Shown here: piece by piece, positions 17,249-26,130 of the stretch
Position numbering within the stretch: position 1 is the first letter of the stretch
How the letters are laid out: every line of letters begins with the position of its first letter
Assembly: GCF_026013965.1 (NCBI RefSeq)
Contig: NZ_CP110341.1
Span: 3,100,001-3,164,000 of the forward strand
Source of the DNA: Brevibacterium sp. JSBI002
Lineage (GTDB): Bacteria; Actinomycetota; Actinomycetes; Actinomycetales; Brevibacteriaceae
Length of the DNA: 64,000 nucleotides
Direction: 5' to 3'
The notes under the pieces: model-generated
Seen by the model: only the letters and a program-made list of their open reading frames with translations
Databases searched by the model: none
Told to the model about the DNA's origin: nothing
Made by a program: the position numbers and the translations under genes

Positions 17249-17293
17249 AGGATACCGGAAGTGTGGCATGCTAAAGTTTGTCCGCCGAGGAGG
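17249..17293. promoter_or_regulatory. Divergent promoter elements for pepN and the FUSC gene
   Basis: On the plus strand TGCTAAAGT (17269-17277) looks like an extended -10 for pepN, followed by the strong ribosome-binding site GAGGAGG (17287-17293). On the minus strand TATCCT (17254-17249) suits the FUSC gene. Neither has a clear -35. Confidence 0.4.
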
Positions 17294-17300
17294 CTATTGA

Positions 17301-20300
17301 ATGACAACGAATCTCACCCGAAGCGAAGCGCAGAGTCGAACACAGCTGCTCGAGGTCGATTCCTACTCAGTCCATATCGACGTCAGCAACGCCGAAACCG
17401 AAGCCGACACGTACCTGTCTCGCACTGTCGTCGACTTCTCCGCTCGCTTCGTCGATTCGACATTCATCGACCTCATCGCCGATTCCGTGACCTCCGTTCT
17501 GATCAATGGTGAGAGCCTCTCCCCCGCCGAGGTCTTCGACGGGGCCCGAGTCACGTTCCCCGTCCGCGCCGGCCGCAATTCCCTGACGATCGAGGCGCAG
17601 GCCCGCTATTCCACCTCGGGCGAGGGCCTGCACCGGTTCACGGATCCGGCCGACGGCAAGACCTATCTCTATACGCAGTACGAACCCACCGATGCCCGTC
17701 GCGTCTTCGCGAATTTCGACCAGCCCGATCTCAAGGCCGAGTTCATCTTCACGGTCACCGCTCCCGCACATTTCCACGTCCTGTCGAACCGGGCCGAGGC
17801 GCGGACGGAACCGGCCGATGGTTCGGCGGGGGCCGCCTCGGCGAACGGATACGCCTCGGCGGGATTCGAGCCTGCGAACGGATACGAGTCGTCTGCCGCG
17901 GTCACCCATCACTTCGAACCGACGCTCAAGCAGTCGAGCTACATCACCTGCATCACCGCGGGCCCCTACGAGGGGGCGACGGATTCGTGGACGGATCCGC
18001 GCACCGGGCAGACCGTGCAGCTGGGCGCGTGGACACGCGCGAGCCTCGTCGACCACCTCGACGCGGAGGATATCTTCGGTGTCACGAAGGCGGGCCTCGA
18101 CTTCTTCACCTCCGAATTCGACTACCCCTACCCGTGGGGCAAGTACGATCAGATCTTCGTTCCCGAGTACAACCTCGGCGCGATGGAGAACCCCGGCCTG
18201 GTGACGTTCACGGACAATCTGATCTTCCGGGACAAAGTCACGGACGCGAACTACGAGTCACGCGCCAATGTCATCCTGCACGAGATGGCGCACATGTGGT
18301 TCGGCGATCTCGTCACGATGAAGTGGTGGGATGACCTGTGGCTCAAGGAGTCCTTCGCCGATTTCATGGGCGGGCTCGCGCTGGCCGAGGCGACGCGGTT
18401 CACCGATGGGTGGGTCACTTTCGCGCTGCGCCGCAAGGCGTGGGCGTACACGCAGGATCTGTATCCGACGACGCACCCGATCGTCGCCGACATCCCCGAT
18501 GTCGAGGCTGCGAAGCTCAACTTCGACGGCATCACCTATGCCAAGGGCGCATCCGTGCTCAAGCAGCTTGTCGCGTTCGTCGGCCGGGAGGCGTTCTTCG
18601 CCGGTTCGCGGCTGTACTTCAGACGGTTCGAGTACGGCAATACCGAGCTCGCCGATTTCCTCGAATGCCTCGCCGAGGCGGCTCCCGACCGGGACATCGC
18701 GAACTGGGCGGCCGCGTGGCTGGGGACGTCAGGAGTCTCGGAGCTGTCCCTGCAGCTCACGACGGCAGACGGTTCGTCTGGGTCCCCGGATGGTTCGGCC
18801 GGATCCGCGGTCGGGTCGGCCGCGTTCTCGCAGGGTGGGGCCGGAATCGGCACCGAAGGAACTTCGGCCAGTTCCGACGTCGCAGGGCAGAGCGCGGGAC
18901 GCGGGAGGCTCGTGGCTTCGAGCTCGGGCGCGAGGCTGCGCAGCCCGGATGCGGTCGACGACGGTTTCGACGGGACTGCCGGAGCCGCTCACGAGGCAGG
19001 ATCCGGGTCGAACGGCAGGGCAGAGGCGCCTCGGCGACGGTCCGGTTCGGAAAAGGTCACGGGTGCCACGATCACTCAGTCCGATTCGGCCGAGGGCACG
19101 GCCCTGCTGCGGCCGCACACGATCGAAATCGCCACGCTCGGGCGGTCGGGGCGGGCGATCGTTCCCCTCGATTCCTTCCGTTTCGAGTTCTCGACCGAGT
19201 CGGCCGACGTCGAGCAGCTGATCGGTCGCAGCGCCGGCGTGATCACTCTGCTCAATTACAACGACCTGGACTATGCGCGGGTGCGCCTCGATCCGGAGTC
19301 GACGGAGGCGGCGGTCACCTCGGCGTCGCGGATCACGGATCCGCTGTCACGGGCACTGGTGTGGTCGGCGTTGGACAATGCGGTGCGCGACGGGCTCATG
19401 CCGGTGCAGAAGTACCTCACTGCCTATGCCCGCAGCCTGGGCAAGGAGAGTCATGCGGGGATCATGGCGGGGCTCAGTCAGACCGCTCTGACCTGCATCG
19501 ATCAGTGGGTGGCGGATCGGAATTTCGATGCCGCGATCATGGGGCTTCTGGGAGCCGCGTTGGATGCGTTGGCGGCGGCGAAGGCGGGTTCGGATGCGCA
19601 GCTGCATCTGGCCAACCTCGTGTTGGCGCTGACGTCGCGGACGGCTCGCTGTGCCGCCGGCAGCTCCGCGGTGGCTATGGGTCGTGGGTTCGCCAGCCAG
19701 ATCCTGGCGGTACCGGTCGGCGAGGAGATCGACCGGATGTATGCCGGAGCTCCCGGGCATGCCGATTCGGCTGGGCAGGCTGGTTCGGTTGGGCAGGCTG
19801 GTTCGGTGAGTCAGTCGGCCGAAGCTTCCGGTGGTGCCCGCACGGGTCGAGGCGCCGAGCATTCGACTGCGACGCTGCCGTTCCGGGGTCTCATCAATGA
19901 TCATGCGCTGCGGTGGAATGCGCTTACGGCGCTCGTCTGCCTCGGATGGGCGGATCAGACGGATATCGCGCGGGAGAATCATTCGGATCCCAGCTCTTCG
20001 GGTCGACTTCACGCCGAGACGGCCAGTGCCGCACTGCCTCTGCCGATCGTCAAGATCCGTGCCTGGGAGGCGATCCGCGAGGCTGGAGCGCTGAGCAACG
20101 ATGTTCTGTCGGCGATCATCGCCGGGTTCATCGCGCCGAGTGCGATGCCGCTCATCGAAGAGTATGTCGATGAGTACTTCGATGGTCTGCTCGGGTTCTG
20201 GACGGACAATTCGATTGAGATCGCCCGCCGCCTGGTGCTCGGCCTCTATCCCCGATGGTCCGTCGACGAGGAGGCTGTGGTCGAGAAGACCGACGCATGG

Positions 20301-20411
20301 TTGGCCGCCAACGACGATGCACCTGCGGCTCTGCGCCGGCTGGTCATTGAACGTCGGGATGATCTGGCCCGTGCCATCTTCCTGAAATCCACTCAGAGCT
20401 CGCGGCACTGA
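17301..20411 (+). CDS. pepN: Aminopeptidase N (M1 family) with large low-complexity insertions
   Basis: This zinc aminopeptidase removes N-terminal residues from peptides in the cytoplasm. The catalytic core is complete: GAMEN exopeptidase motif at about 293-297, zinc site HEMAH at 327-331 with Glu350 in WLKESFADF, and downstream SKGA-like helices. The C-terminal ERAP1-like domain ends VIERRDDLARA. At 1036 aa it exceeds the usual actinobacterial 840-870. The excess is a Gly/Ser/Ala-rich insert at about 487-597, just after the catalytic domain, plus shorter ones at about 163-195 and 819-856 (tandem GQAGSV from an 18-bp repeat). GAGGAGG gives a strong ATG start. Confidence 0.95.
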   Translation: MTTNLTRSEAQSRTQLLEVDSYSVHIDVSNAETEADTYLSRTVVDFSARFVDSTFIDLIADSVTSVLINGESLSPAEVFDGARVTFPVRAGRNSLTIEAQARYSTSGEGLHRFTDPADGKTYLYTQYEPTDARRVFANFDQPDLKAEFIFTVTAPAHFHVLSNRAEARTEPADGSAGAASANGYASAGFEPANGYESSAAVTHHFEPTLKQSSYITCITAGPYEGATDSWTDPRTGQTVQLGAWTRASLVDHLDAEDIFGVTKAGLDFFTSEFDYPYPWGKYDQIFVPEYNLGAMENPGLVTFTDNLIFRDKVTDANYESRANVILHEMAHMWFGDLVTMKWWDDLWLKESFADFMGGLALAEATRFTDGWVTFALRRKAWAYTQDLYPTTHPIVADIPDVEAAKLNFDGITYAKGASVLKQLVAFVGREAFFAGSRLYFRRFEYGNTELADFLECLAEAAPDRDIANWAAAWLGTSGVSELSLQLTTADGSSGSPDGSAGSAVGSAAFSQGGAGIGTEGTSASSDVAGQSAGRGRLVASSSGARLRSPDAVDDGFDGTAGAAHEAGSGSNGRAEAPRRRSGSEKVTGATITQSDSAEGTALLRPHTIEIATLGRSGRAIVPLDSFRFEFSTESADVEQLIGRSAGVITLLNYNDLDYARVRLDPESTEAAVTSASRITDPLSRALVWSALDNAVRDGLMPVQKYLTAYARSLGKESHAGIMAGLSQTALTCIDQWVADRNFDAAIMGLLGAALDALAAAKAGSDAQLHLANLVLALTSRTARCAAGSSAVAMGRGFASQILAVPVGEEIDRMYAGAPGHADSAGQAGSVGQAGSVSQSAEASGGARTGRGAEHSTATLPFRGLINDHALRWNALTALVCLGWADQTDIARENHSDPSSSGRLHAETASAALPLPIVKIRAWEAIREAGALSNDVLSAIIAGFIAPSAMPLIEEYVDEYFDGLLGFWTDNSIEIARRLVLGLYPRWSVDEEAVVEKTDAWLAANDDAPAALRRLVIERRDDLARAIFLKSTQSSRH

Positions 20412-20530
20412 CCGGCGGTTGTCTCGGGGAAACCATACGACGGTCGCCTCGGTTGGTGAGTTTCGATGAAATCGGGTCGCTGGTCATTCCGGTCGACTCT
20501 GCTCGATAGCCGCTTCGGCGGGCGCCACTG

Positions 20531-20647
20531 ACCTGGCGAGACCCTCCCCTGGCTAGGCCTCTCGACAATCGCCATGCTCAGCAAACTTGGCGAGGCTCCC
20601 CGGCTAGAGCCGTGCTCAGCGACCTTGGCGATGTTCCCAGCTAGGCC
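20531..20647. repeat. Three degenerate ~35-40 bp repeats downstream of pepN
   Basis: Copies at about 20531-20559, 20575-20610 and 20614-20647 share the pattern GCTCAGC-x-ACTTGGCGAG followed by TCCCCGGCTAG. The 356-bp gap between pepN and the NlpC gene (20412-20767) otherwise holds only the terminator at 20658. No reading frame with codon bias is seen. Confidence 0.5.
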
Positions 20648-20657
20648 CTACTGAAAT

Positions 20658-20698
20658 CACTGATGGCCGGTCCCCTATTGGGGCACCGGCCATCAGTG
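20658..20698. terminator. Terminator between pepN and the NlpC/P60 gene
   Basis: The 14-bp arms CACTGATGGCCGGT (20658-20671 and 20685-20698) extend through CCCC/GGGG around a TATT loop with one bulged C. It lies between convergent genes. Confidence 0.8.
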
Positions 20699-20767
20699 TT
20701 TCGGCTGGTCATTCGACAGACTTGGTCAGATCCTGGTTGGAATCGGAACCATCTGACTCGATCCAGG

Positions 20768-21856
20768 TCAGAGGATGCGGCGGGCTCCGGAGAATTCGTT
20801 TCCGGTGTCCCACTTCTTCCAGTCGGTGACGTAGACATCTTTCGACGCGTTCGGCGAGTGGATCATCTTGCCGTCGCCGACGTACATTCCGACGTGGTGG
20901 ACCGTTCCCGAGCTGGTCGAGAAGAACAGCAGGTCTCCGGGCTTGAGGTTCGACGAGGAGACTGCCTTGCCGGCCTTCGCCTGTTCTCCCGAGTCGCGAG
21001 GCAGTTCGATGCCGTGGGCTTTGTAGATGGAGTAGGTGAATCCGGAGCAGTCGAATCCGTAGGCGGAGACTCCGGCCCACAGGTAGCGCAGACCCTCGAA
21101 CTGCTTCGCGGTCTTCACGAGGTCTTTGCCGCTGGGCTTCTCGGGTTTGTCGCCGACATCATAGACATCCACGTCATCGATGTCGATCCAGGCGGCTCCG
21201 CCTCCGGGGAGGGCGACGCGGACATCGTCGACGTCCTGTGCGATGAGCGGCAGGTCAACGTTGAAGCTGACGTCGGCACCGGTGTCCTTGGTGAATTCGA
21301 TGCCTTCGAGTTCGCTCTTGGGCTTCGTGACCATTGCGCGGGGCTGTTCTTCGGCGAGCTTTCCGAAACGGTCGTTTTCGACCAGCTGCTTCTTGGGCAG
21401 CCAGCCCGGGTAGCCCTTCTTGTTCTTCGGGGTCTTCTGGTCGGTCACGGCGACCTTGGCCCAGCTGCCCTTGGTTTCGAGGACGGAGACTTCCGAACCG
21501 TAGGTTGCCTGTGTCTCGGCTTTTCCAGTCAGGCCCCGGCGCACATCGGTGGATTCGAGGTTCTTGTTCCACTTCTTGAGGTCGACGGGGTGCTGGAGCG
21601 CGGGCTTGTCGACCTTGCGAGGGGCCTTCGGGTCGGTCCACAGTGTCGCGACCGTGACATCGACGTAGGCGGTCTCGCCCTTTTCGATCTTGCCGTCGGT
21701 GATTCGTTCGAGTTCTTGGCCGGGCACGACATCAGCGGAGATGCCGGACGTTTTTGCGGCGTCGGTCGACGACAGATTGCTCGACAGTGCGGGAGCACCG
21801 GCGCCGAAAACCAGTCCGACCCCAAGTGCTGCCGAAACAGCAATTTTGGTACGCAT
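20768..21856 (-). CDS. Secreted NlpC/P60 peptidoglycan endopeptidase
   Basis: This exported cell-wall hydrolase is predicted to cut D-Glu-diaminopimelate bonds in peptidoglycan stems. The 362-aa protein starts with a signal peptide (MRTKIAVSAALGVGLVFGAGAPALS). A middle region resembles bacterial SH3 repeats (GSEVSVLETKGSWAKVAV, GYPGWLPKKQL). The C-terminal NlpC/P60 domain has catalytic Cys270 in YGFDCSGFTYSIY and a His in HHVGMYVGDGKMIHSP. An upstream in-frame ATG (22036) would bury the signal peptide, so ATG 21856 is chosen. A promoter predicts a roughly 140-nt leader, long enough to carry regulation. Confidence 0.9.
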   Translation of the reverse strand: MRTKIAVSAALGVGLVFGAGAPALSSNLSSTDAAKTSGISADVVPGQELERITDGKIEKGETAYVDVTVATLWTDPKAPRKVDKPALQHPVDLKKWNKNLESTDVRRGLTGKAETQATYGSEVSVLETKGSWAKVAVTDQKTPKNKKGYPGWLPKKQLVENDRFGKLAEEQPRAMVTKPKSELEGIEFTKDTGADVSFNVDLPLIAQDVDDVRVALPGGGAAWIDIDDVDVYDVGDKPEKPSGKDLVKTAKQFEGLRYLWAGVSAYGFDCSGFTYSIYKAHGIELPRDSGEQAKAGKAVSSSNLKPGDLLFFSTSSGTVHHVGMYVGDGKMIHSPNASKDVYVTDWKKWDTGNEFSGARRIL

Positions 21857-22049
21857 TATTTCTCTTTCGGTCTGCAGGCCGGGGCCCGCGTGGGGGAAGT
21901 CTCCGAAGGTGCGCGAGCGCATTCGGCGTACAGTATTCGCTTCCGTTTCGACCTCTCCGCAAGGAGCGGCCTCGAAGTAGACGAGGTTCTGCACGGTGTC
22001 GATTCTACTGGCTGTCACACGACTGTCAGCTTTCATGACACTGTGACAG
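21857..22049 (-). promoter_or_regulatory. Promoter, nested inverted repeat and structured leader of the NlpC/P60 gene
   Basis: A promoter with CTGACA (22029-22024), a 16-bp spacer and TAGAAT (22007-22002) predicts a start near 21996. It sits inside a nested inverted repeat: CTGTCACA (22012-22019) with TGTGACAG (22042-22049), and an inner TGTCA/TGACA. The leader holds small hairpins such as CCTCG-tctactt-CGAGG. Actinobacterial cell-wall hydrolases are often controlled by c-di-AMP riboswitches, but I do not recognise that consensus here. The rest of the gap up to 22174 shows nothing. Confidence 0.5.
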
Positions 22050-22174
22050 GATAACGCGGACTGGTCGTGGATTGAAGTCCACTTGCCCGAATCGATGCTG
22101 AGCTGAGACTTCGGCCCGGCGCCGATGGCCGATATCTGCCCTGACCGGAATCGGAAACAGACCTCAGCCAGGTG

Positions 22175-23290
22175 TCACATATCGGTGCCTGCACCAGCGA
22201 CGCCGGAAGCCCCGGTGGAGCCGAGGAATTCCGCGGCAAGCAGGTTGATCGTCTGGATCCGTCCCGGGTCTTCGCGTACGTCTTCGCCTTCCATGGCACC
22301 CGCAATCGGCTGGATCATGATCTCGTCGACGGCGAAGCGCTCGGAGAGTTCCTCGAGCTGCGCGGACACGGATTTCGTGTCGCCGATGATCCAGTTGCCG
22401 GAGAGCTCTTCGCCGACCATACGCTCTTGGTCGGTCATCACCGAGCGCACGTCGTCGCCGGCCAGGTGCAGCTTCTCCATCGGTCCGCCGGTGCGCATTC
22501 TGGCCATCTGCAGCATGAAGGGCTCCGCGCGTAGCCGCGCTTCCTCCTCGGTGGGTGCTGCGACGACGTTGGCCGTGACAAAGGTCTGCGGTTTGTCACC
22601 ATAGGCGCCAGGCGTGAAATTGTCGCGGTAGATCTTCATTCCGGTGGTGGCACCCGACGCGAAGTGGTTGGCGAAGACATAGGGCATGCCGAGTTCAGCT
22701 GCCAGCCTGGCCGAGTAACCGGATGAACCGAGCAGCCACGGCAGCGGCTGCGTTTCCGGAGCTGCCGCGGGAGTCGCCTTGAGCACATGTTCGCGTCCAC
22801 CGTGAAGCGGAACTCGCATCCCCTCGGGCCGCATGAGGCTGAGAGTGTCGATCACGTGCTGGGGGAACTGCTCGACGGGATCGATTGCCCGCCCTTCACG
22901 GTCGACCATCCGTCCTTCACCGAGGTGGCCGCGCATTGCCGCCGAAGTGATCGGGTCCGTCCCCGGTGCGCGACCGATTCCCAGATCGATGCGGTCGCCG
23001 TAGACAGCGGAGAGCAGAGCGAACAGCTCTGCGACCGCCAGCGGAGCATGATTGGGAAGCATGACTCCACCGGAACCGAGGCGGATCTGCTGTGTTCCCT
23101 GGCCGAGGTGCATGAGTTCGGGTCCAGGCATCGTCGATGCGATCGAGGGCATGTTGTGGTGCTCGGCGACCCAATAGCGGGTGAATCCGAGCTTGTCAGC
23201 CGTGTCGATGATCTGCTTAGAGGCGGCGAAGGAGTCTGCTGTCGTCTGTCCTGTACGAACGGGAACGAGGTCTAGGATCGAAAACTTCAT
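22175..23290 (-). CDS. LLM class flavin-dependent oxidoreductase (luciferase-like)
   Basis: This 371-aa protein belongs to the luciferase-like monooxygenases that use reduced flavin. It shows the group-1 pattern: FSILDLVPVRTGQTTADSF at the start, then YWVAEHHNMPSIAST, IRLGSGGVMLPNHAPLAVAE and DRIDLGIGRAPGTDP. The end has a helical region around FAVDEIMIQP. The natural start is ATG 23290, since the 28 codons upstream resemble no family N-terminus. Substrate cannot be told. It stands between the NlpC gene and the HNH gene, all in one direction, with no sign of an operon. Confidence 0.86.
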   Translation of the reverse strand: MKFSILDLVPVRTGQTTADSFAASKQIIDTADKLGFTRYWVAEHHNMPSIASTMPGPELMHLGQGTQQIRLGSGGVMLPNHAPLAVAELFALLSAVYGDRIDLGIGRAPGTDPITSAAMRGHLGEGRMVDREGRAIDPVEQFPQHVIDTLSLMRPEGMRVPLHGGREHVLKATPAAAPETQPLPWLLGSSGYSARLAAELGMPYVFANHFASGATTGMKIYRDNFTPGAYGDKPQTFVTANVVAAPTEEEARLRAEPFMLQMARMRTGGPMEKLHLAGDDVRSVMTDQERMVGEELSGNWIIGDTKSVSAQLEELSERFAVDEIMIQPIAGAMEGEDVREDPGRIQTINLLAAEFLGSTGASGVAGAGTDM

Positions 23291-23453
23291 AACAAGGCAA
23301 CAGTGCATGTGAGAAGAACATTCCGTTCCCCGCGGACCACGCCGCCGATGAACCGCACCATCGGTCTCGGCCACGTGTCCCGCGAAAAACAGTCACATTG
23401 CCGGGGTTTTGCCAGCTGAACCAAAGTGCTTGCCAACCGAACCCAAGTGCCCG

Positions 23454-24977
23454 TCAGCCGAAGAGAGTCTCTCCGATTTCCCGCGCGATGAACCGTGCGT
23501 GGAGCACCGGTTCTTGTGCTGGGTCGATGGTCGCCGGTGGCACCCACGCGGGCCGACCGTCGATGAGCATTCTGCAGTCCCAATCGGTGTAATCAAGCAG
23601 GTGGTGATGCGCTGAACAGGCCAAAGTGAGATTGTTGACGTCGGTCTTGCCGTTCTGCGCCCATGGGACGATATGGTGCGCTTCGCACCAGCCGGGAGGA
23701 GTGTCGCATCCGGGGAAAGTGCATCCCTGGTCACGGCTGGCGAGAATTGCCAGCTGCTTCTCTGTGGCCAACCGTCGTTCTGTCGCGAGTGCCAACGATT
23801 TCGCTTTCTCGCCCATGAGGTGGAAGAAGACCGATCCGTTCAGTCCTTCCAGAGCAGCGGAATCGATCGGGAACGGCGTTTCGACTTCCGTGACGGCCTT
23901 GCCGGTCCGGTTCGCCAGGTCTTCTGCCTTGGCTGTGACGACCAGTGCGTAGGCCGCTCCGGCCTTGATGCGGTTCATTTCGATGCTGCCGATGACGCTG
24001 GAGAAACGCTCGTAGATGCGACGCCGGACACTCGGCTGCTCAGCGGCCATCGCCACCAGTGAGCCGTCCTGCCTCACCCCGGCTCCCTGCGGGATCTCAC
24101 CATTCGCGCCGACCTGCGGCGGGGTGAAGTCGAGCGAGGGGTCGAGACAGTCCGCGCGGTCGCCGCGCAGAACCTCCGTATAGGCGTCGACGACTTCCTG
24201 ATCGAGGTCGCTCACACTGTCACCGCCGCCTTCGGCTGCGGAGCGGGCGTCGTCGGCAGATCGGGTATCGTCGGTGGCGCTCGCTCCGTCGATCGGGCGT
24301 TCGCCATCCGCGGGAGCGGCATCGATTCCTGCCGCGTTCGCGCAGTTGTCCTCGTCCGACTGAGAATCGGTTTTGATGCGCGAAGTCAGCAGGCCGTTGA
24401 GGATCTCACCGGTCTCCTCGTCGAGGCGACCTTTGAGAGTCCACGTTCCGTCCTTCGCCTGGCGCAGGTTGACAGCGAAGCTGTCCCGGTCTGCCGCTTC
24501 TTTCGGTTCTTGGCCGTCGGGATCGATCCAGCCCAGGATCTCTTCGAAGAGTGCATGGATATCGCAGACGCGAACCGCCTGAGCCTTTTCGACAAGCAGA
24601 CTTTCAGCCTTGATCTTGTCGTCCTCCGATACGTTCACAGGCAGGCTCTTCAAGCATTTGGAGATCGTCGACGCCTGGTTTGCCGAGAGCACTCCTTCAC
24701 GAAGGGCAGCTGCGAGAATCGGAAACTGCGCCTCGATCGATTCCCCGCTCATGCTGGTCCGCTTTCCCAGGCACTCAGCGAGCTGAGTGCGGCGATAGGC
24801 CTCTTGTGCAGACAGGTTGAGCCGATGTTGGACCAGCGCCTTCGTCGTCTTCGCCCCGTAGTCGCGGGGCGTGCCGACACGTTCGAACACGGAGAGGGTC
24901 ACGACCGACAGGGACTCTGTCAGACGGTTCAAGGTCTCAAGACCATCGAGAAGAGTCACCGCGTCATCGGGCCCCAT
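23454..24977 (-). CDS. DUF222 and HNH endonuclease domain protein
   Basis: This 507-aa protein has the DUF222 domain, known from the 13E12-type repeats of mycobacteria, followed by a C-terminal HNH nuclease. The helical DUF222 part runs to about 330, with an acidic insert at about 205-260. The HNH module is at about 425-470: CTFPGCDTPPGWCEAHHIVPW, which is C-x4-C with the catalytic HH, then NNLTLACSAHHHLL. Such genes are abundant and variable in actinobacteria, and their cellular role is not established. The ATG at 24977 lies inside the end of the upstream coiled-coil gene, with 22 bp overlap in another frame, so translation is coupled. Confidence 0.88.
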   Translation of the reverse strand: MGPDDAVTLLDGLETLNRLTESLSVVTLSVFERVGTPRDYGAKTTKALVQHRLNLSAQEAYRRTQLAECLGKRTSMSGESIEAQFPILAAALREGVLSANQASTISKCLKSLPVNVSEDDKIKAESLLVEKAQAVRVCDIHALFEEILGWIDPDGQEPKEAADRDSFAVNLRQAKDGTWTLKGRLDEETGEILNGLLTSRIKTDSQSDEDNCANAAGIDAAPADGERPIDGASATDDTRSADDARSAAEGGGDSVSDLDQEVVDAYTEVLRGDRADCLDPSLDFTPPQVGANGEIPQGAGVRQDGSLVAMAAEQPSVRRRIYERFSSVIGSIEMNRIKAGAAYALVVTAKAEDLANRTGKAVTEVETPFPIDSAALEGLNGSVFFHLMGEKAKSLALATERRLATEKQLAILASRDQGCTFPGCDTPPGWCEAHHIVPWAQNGKTDVNNLTLACSAHHHLLDYTDWDCRMLIDGRPAWVPPATIDPAQEPVLHARFIAREIGETLFG

Positions 24978-25852
24978 GGGCGAGTGAAGTCGTGGAGCCC
25001 GTCGAGCAGGCCCTGCAGAGCGCAGATGCTTTCTGTGACTTCTGGGGCTGCGTGCTTCAAGTCTGACCAGCGAAACTCGTCGAGCAGGGGATGCGCGTCA
25101 GCTTCGGAGTCATAGCGTCCGGCGAGTGCCTTGTGTCGCTCCGCGCGTTCCGCCTCAGCGATACGTTCAGCTTCTTCTTGCGCGCGCTTCTTCGCCTCGT
25201 ACCGCTCAACGTGGGCGTTCCACTCCGCTCTTTCACGCGCGAGCGCTTCGTCCTCTGCACGGGCCTGCGGGTTCTTCTTCAGGAACTCCTCACGCTCCGC
25301 AGCTCGCTGTGCCTCACGTTCTTCGCGCTTTGCCTTCATCCACGCACTTTGGCGTGCTTCGATCTCTTTGATGCAGGCCTGGACCTCAGCCTCGGTCTCC
25401 GGCATCGTCGTCCTGCTCGACCACGGCCCATGCCCGGCGTGGATATCGCCACCCGGAAGAGCAGGCGCCGCTGCGTCAGCCTCGACAGCAGCTGCTTGAC
25501 TGCTGCCTTCCGCAGCTACGACTCCGTCGACGACTGCATCGCTGCCGTCCTCGACGGCGTCATCCTGGCCGTCACCAGCTTGGTCGGCGACCGCCTCGCC
25601 GTCGGCCAGATTGTCGGCGATCCCGTCGAATCTGTCGGCGAGAGGATGACCGGTCAGATCGAATCCGGCCTCAGCGAGCAGCTCCCGGTAAGTCGACCTG
25701 GAGGAGTCACTGTCGACAGACCGGGCAGAAGAGCCGGCCGCAGCTGGAGAGAGGTCACTGGGCGGTGAACCTTGAAGGGGTGGTGCCGGCGAAGCGTTTC
25801 CCGCTTCGCAATCATCGTGCTCGTCGTACCTTCGGTCGGGGATGAGAGCCAT
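24956..25852 (-). CDS. Acidic coiled-coil protein coupled to the DUF222-HNH nuclease
   Basis: I do not recognise this 298-aa family. Residues 1-130 are disordered and acidic (GDGQDDAVEDGSDAVVDG). Residues about 140-250 form a charged coiled coil (KAKREEREAQRAAEREEFLKK and similar). The C-terminus ends in GLLDGLHDFTRPWGPMTR, whose codons overlap the start of the nuclease gene. No signal peptide or membrane segment is seen. The tight overlap suggests a partner or regulator of the nuclease. A fusion split by an old frameshift is less likely, because DUF222 proteins normally start as the downstream gene does. Confidence 0.7.
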   Translation of the reverse strand: MALIPDRRYDEHDDCEAGNASPAPPLQGSPPSDLSPAAAGSSARSVDSDSSRSTYRELLAEAGFDLTGHPLADRFDGIADNLADGEAVADQAGDGQDDAVEDGSDAVVDGVVAAEGSSQAAAVEADAAAPALPGGDIHAGHGPWSSRTTMPETEAEVQACIKEIEARQSAWMKAKREEREAQRAAEREEFLKKNPQARAEDEALARERAEWNAHVERYEAKKRAQEEAERIAEAERAERHKALAGRYDSEADAHPLLDEFRWSDLKHAAPEVTESICALQGLLDGLHDFTRPWGPMTR

Positions 25853-25898
25853 CTTCTTCGTATCCGTTCATCATCGTTGATGTCTTCGGCTTGGCTCC

Positions 25899-25927
25899 AT
25901 TCTAATCCAGGAATAGAACAGAGTCGA
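25899..25927 (-). promoter_or_regulatory. Promoter of the coiled-coil/HNH operon in an AT-rich block
   Basis: TCGACT (25927-25922), a 17-bp spacer and TAGAAT (25904-25899) form a good promoter on the minus strand, about 40 bp before the ATG. The block 25895-25990 is strikingly AT-rich compared with its neighbours, including a run of seven T and two TTGTAC-like copies. Such a patch can mark a horizontally acquired cassette. Confidence 0.6.
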
Positions 25928-26130
25928 TAGTTCTGTACGATTTTTTTGAGATAATTTCCCTGTCTTACTATTTTGTACTATTTGCACTGGTCAATGGGAG
26001 ATCTCACTCGGAGTGCGATGTTTGACAATGATCGCTGGCGGCGACCAGAAGAAGGGGCTCTCACCTACGGTGTCGACGAAGTGGGCCAAGACTACTTCTC
26101 GCCACTGACGCGACCAGGCAGGACCAGGAC

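Noticed and set aside
21857..22049. c-di-AMP (ydaO) riboswitch before the NlpC/P60 gene
   Set aside because: The conserved core motifs were not seen on careful reading.
23454..24977. Insertion sequence or prophage gene
   Set aside because: DUF222-HNH genes are not transposases; no inverted ends, integrase or phage genes nearby.
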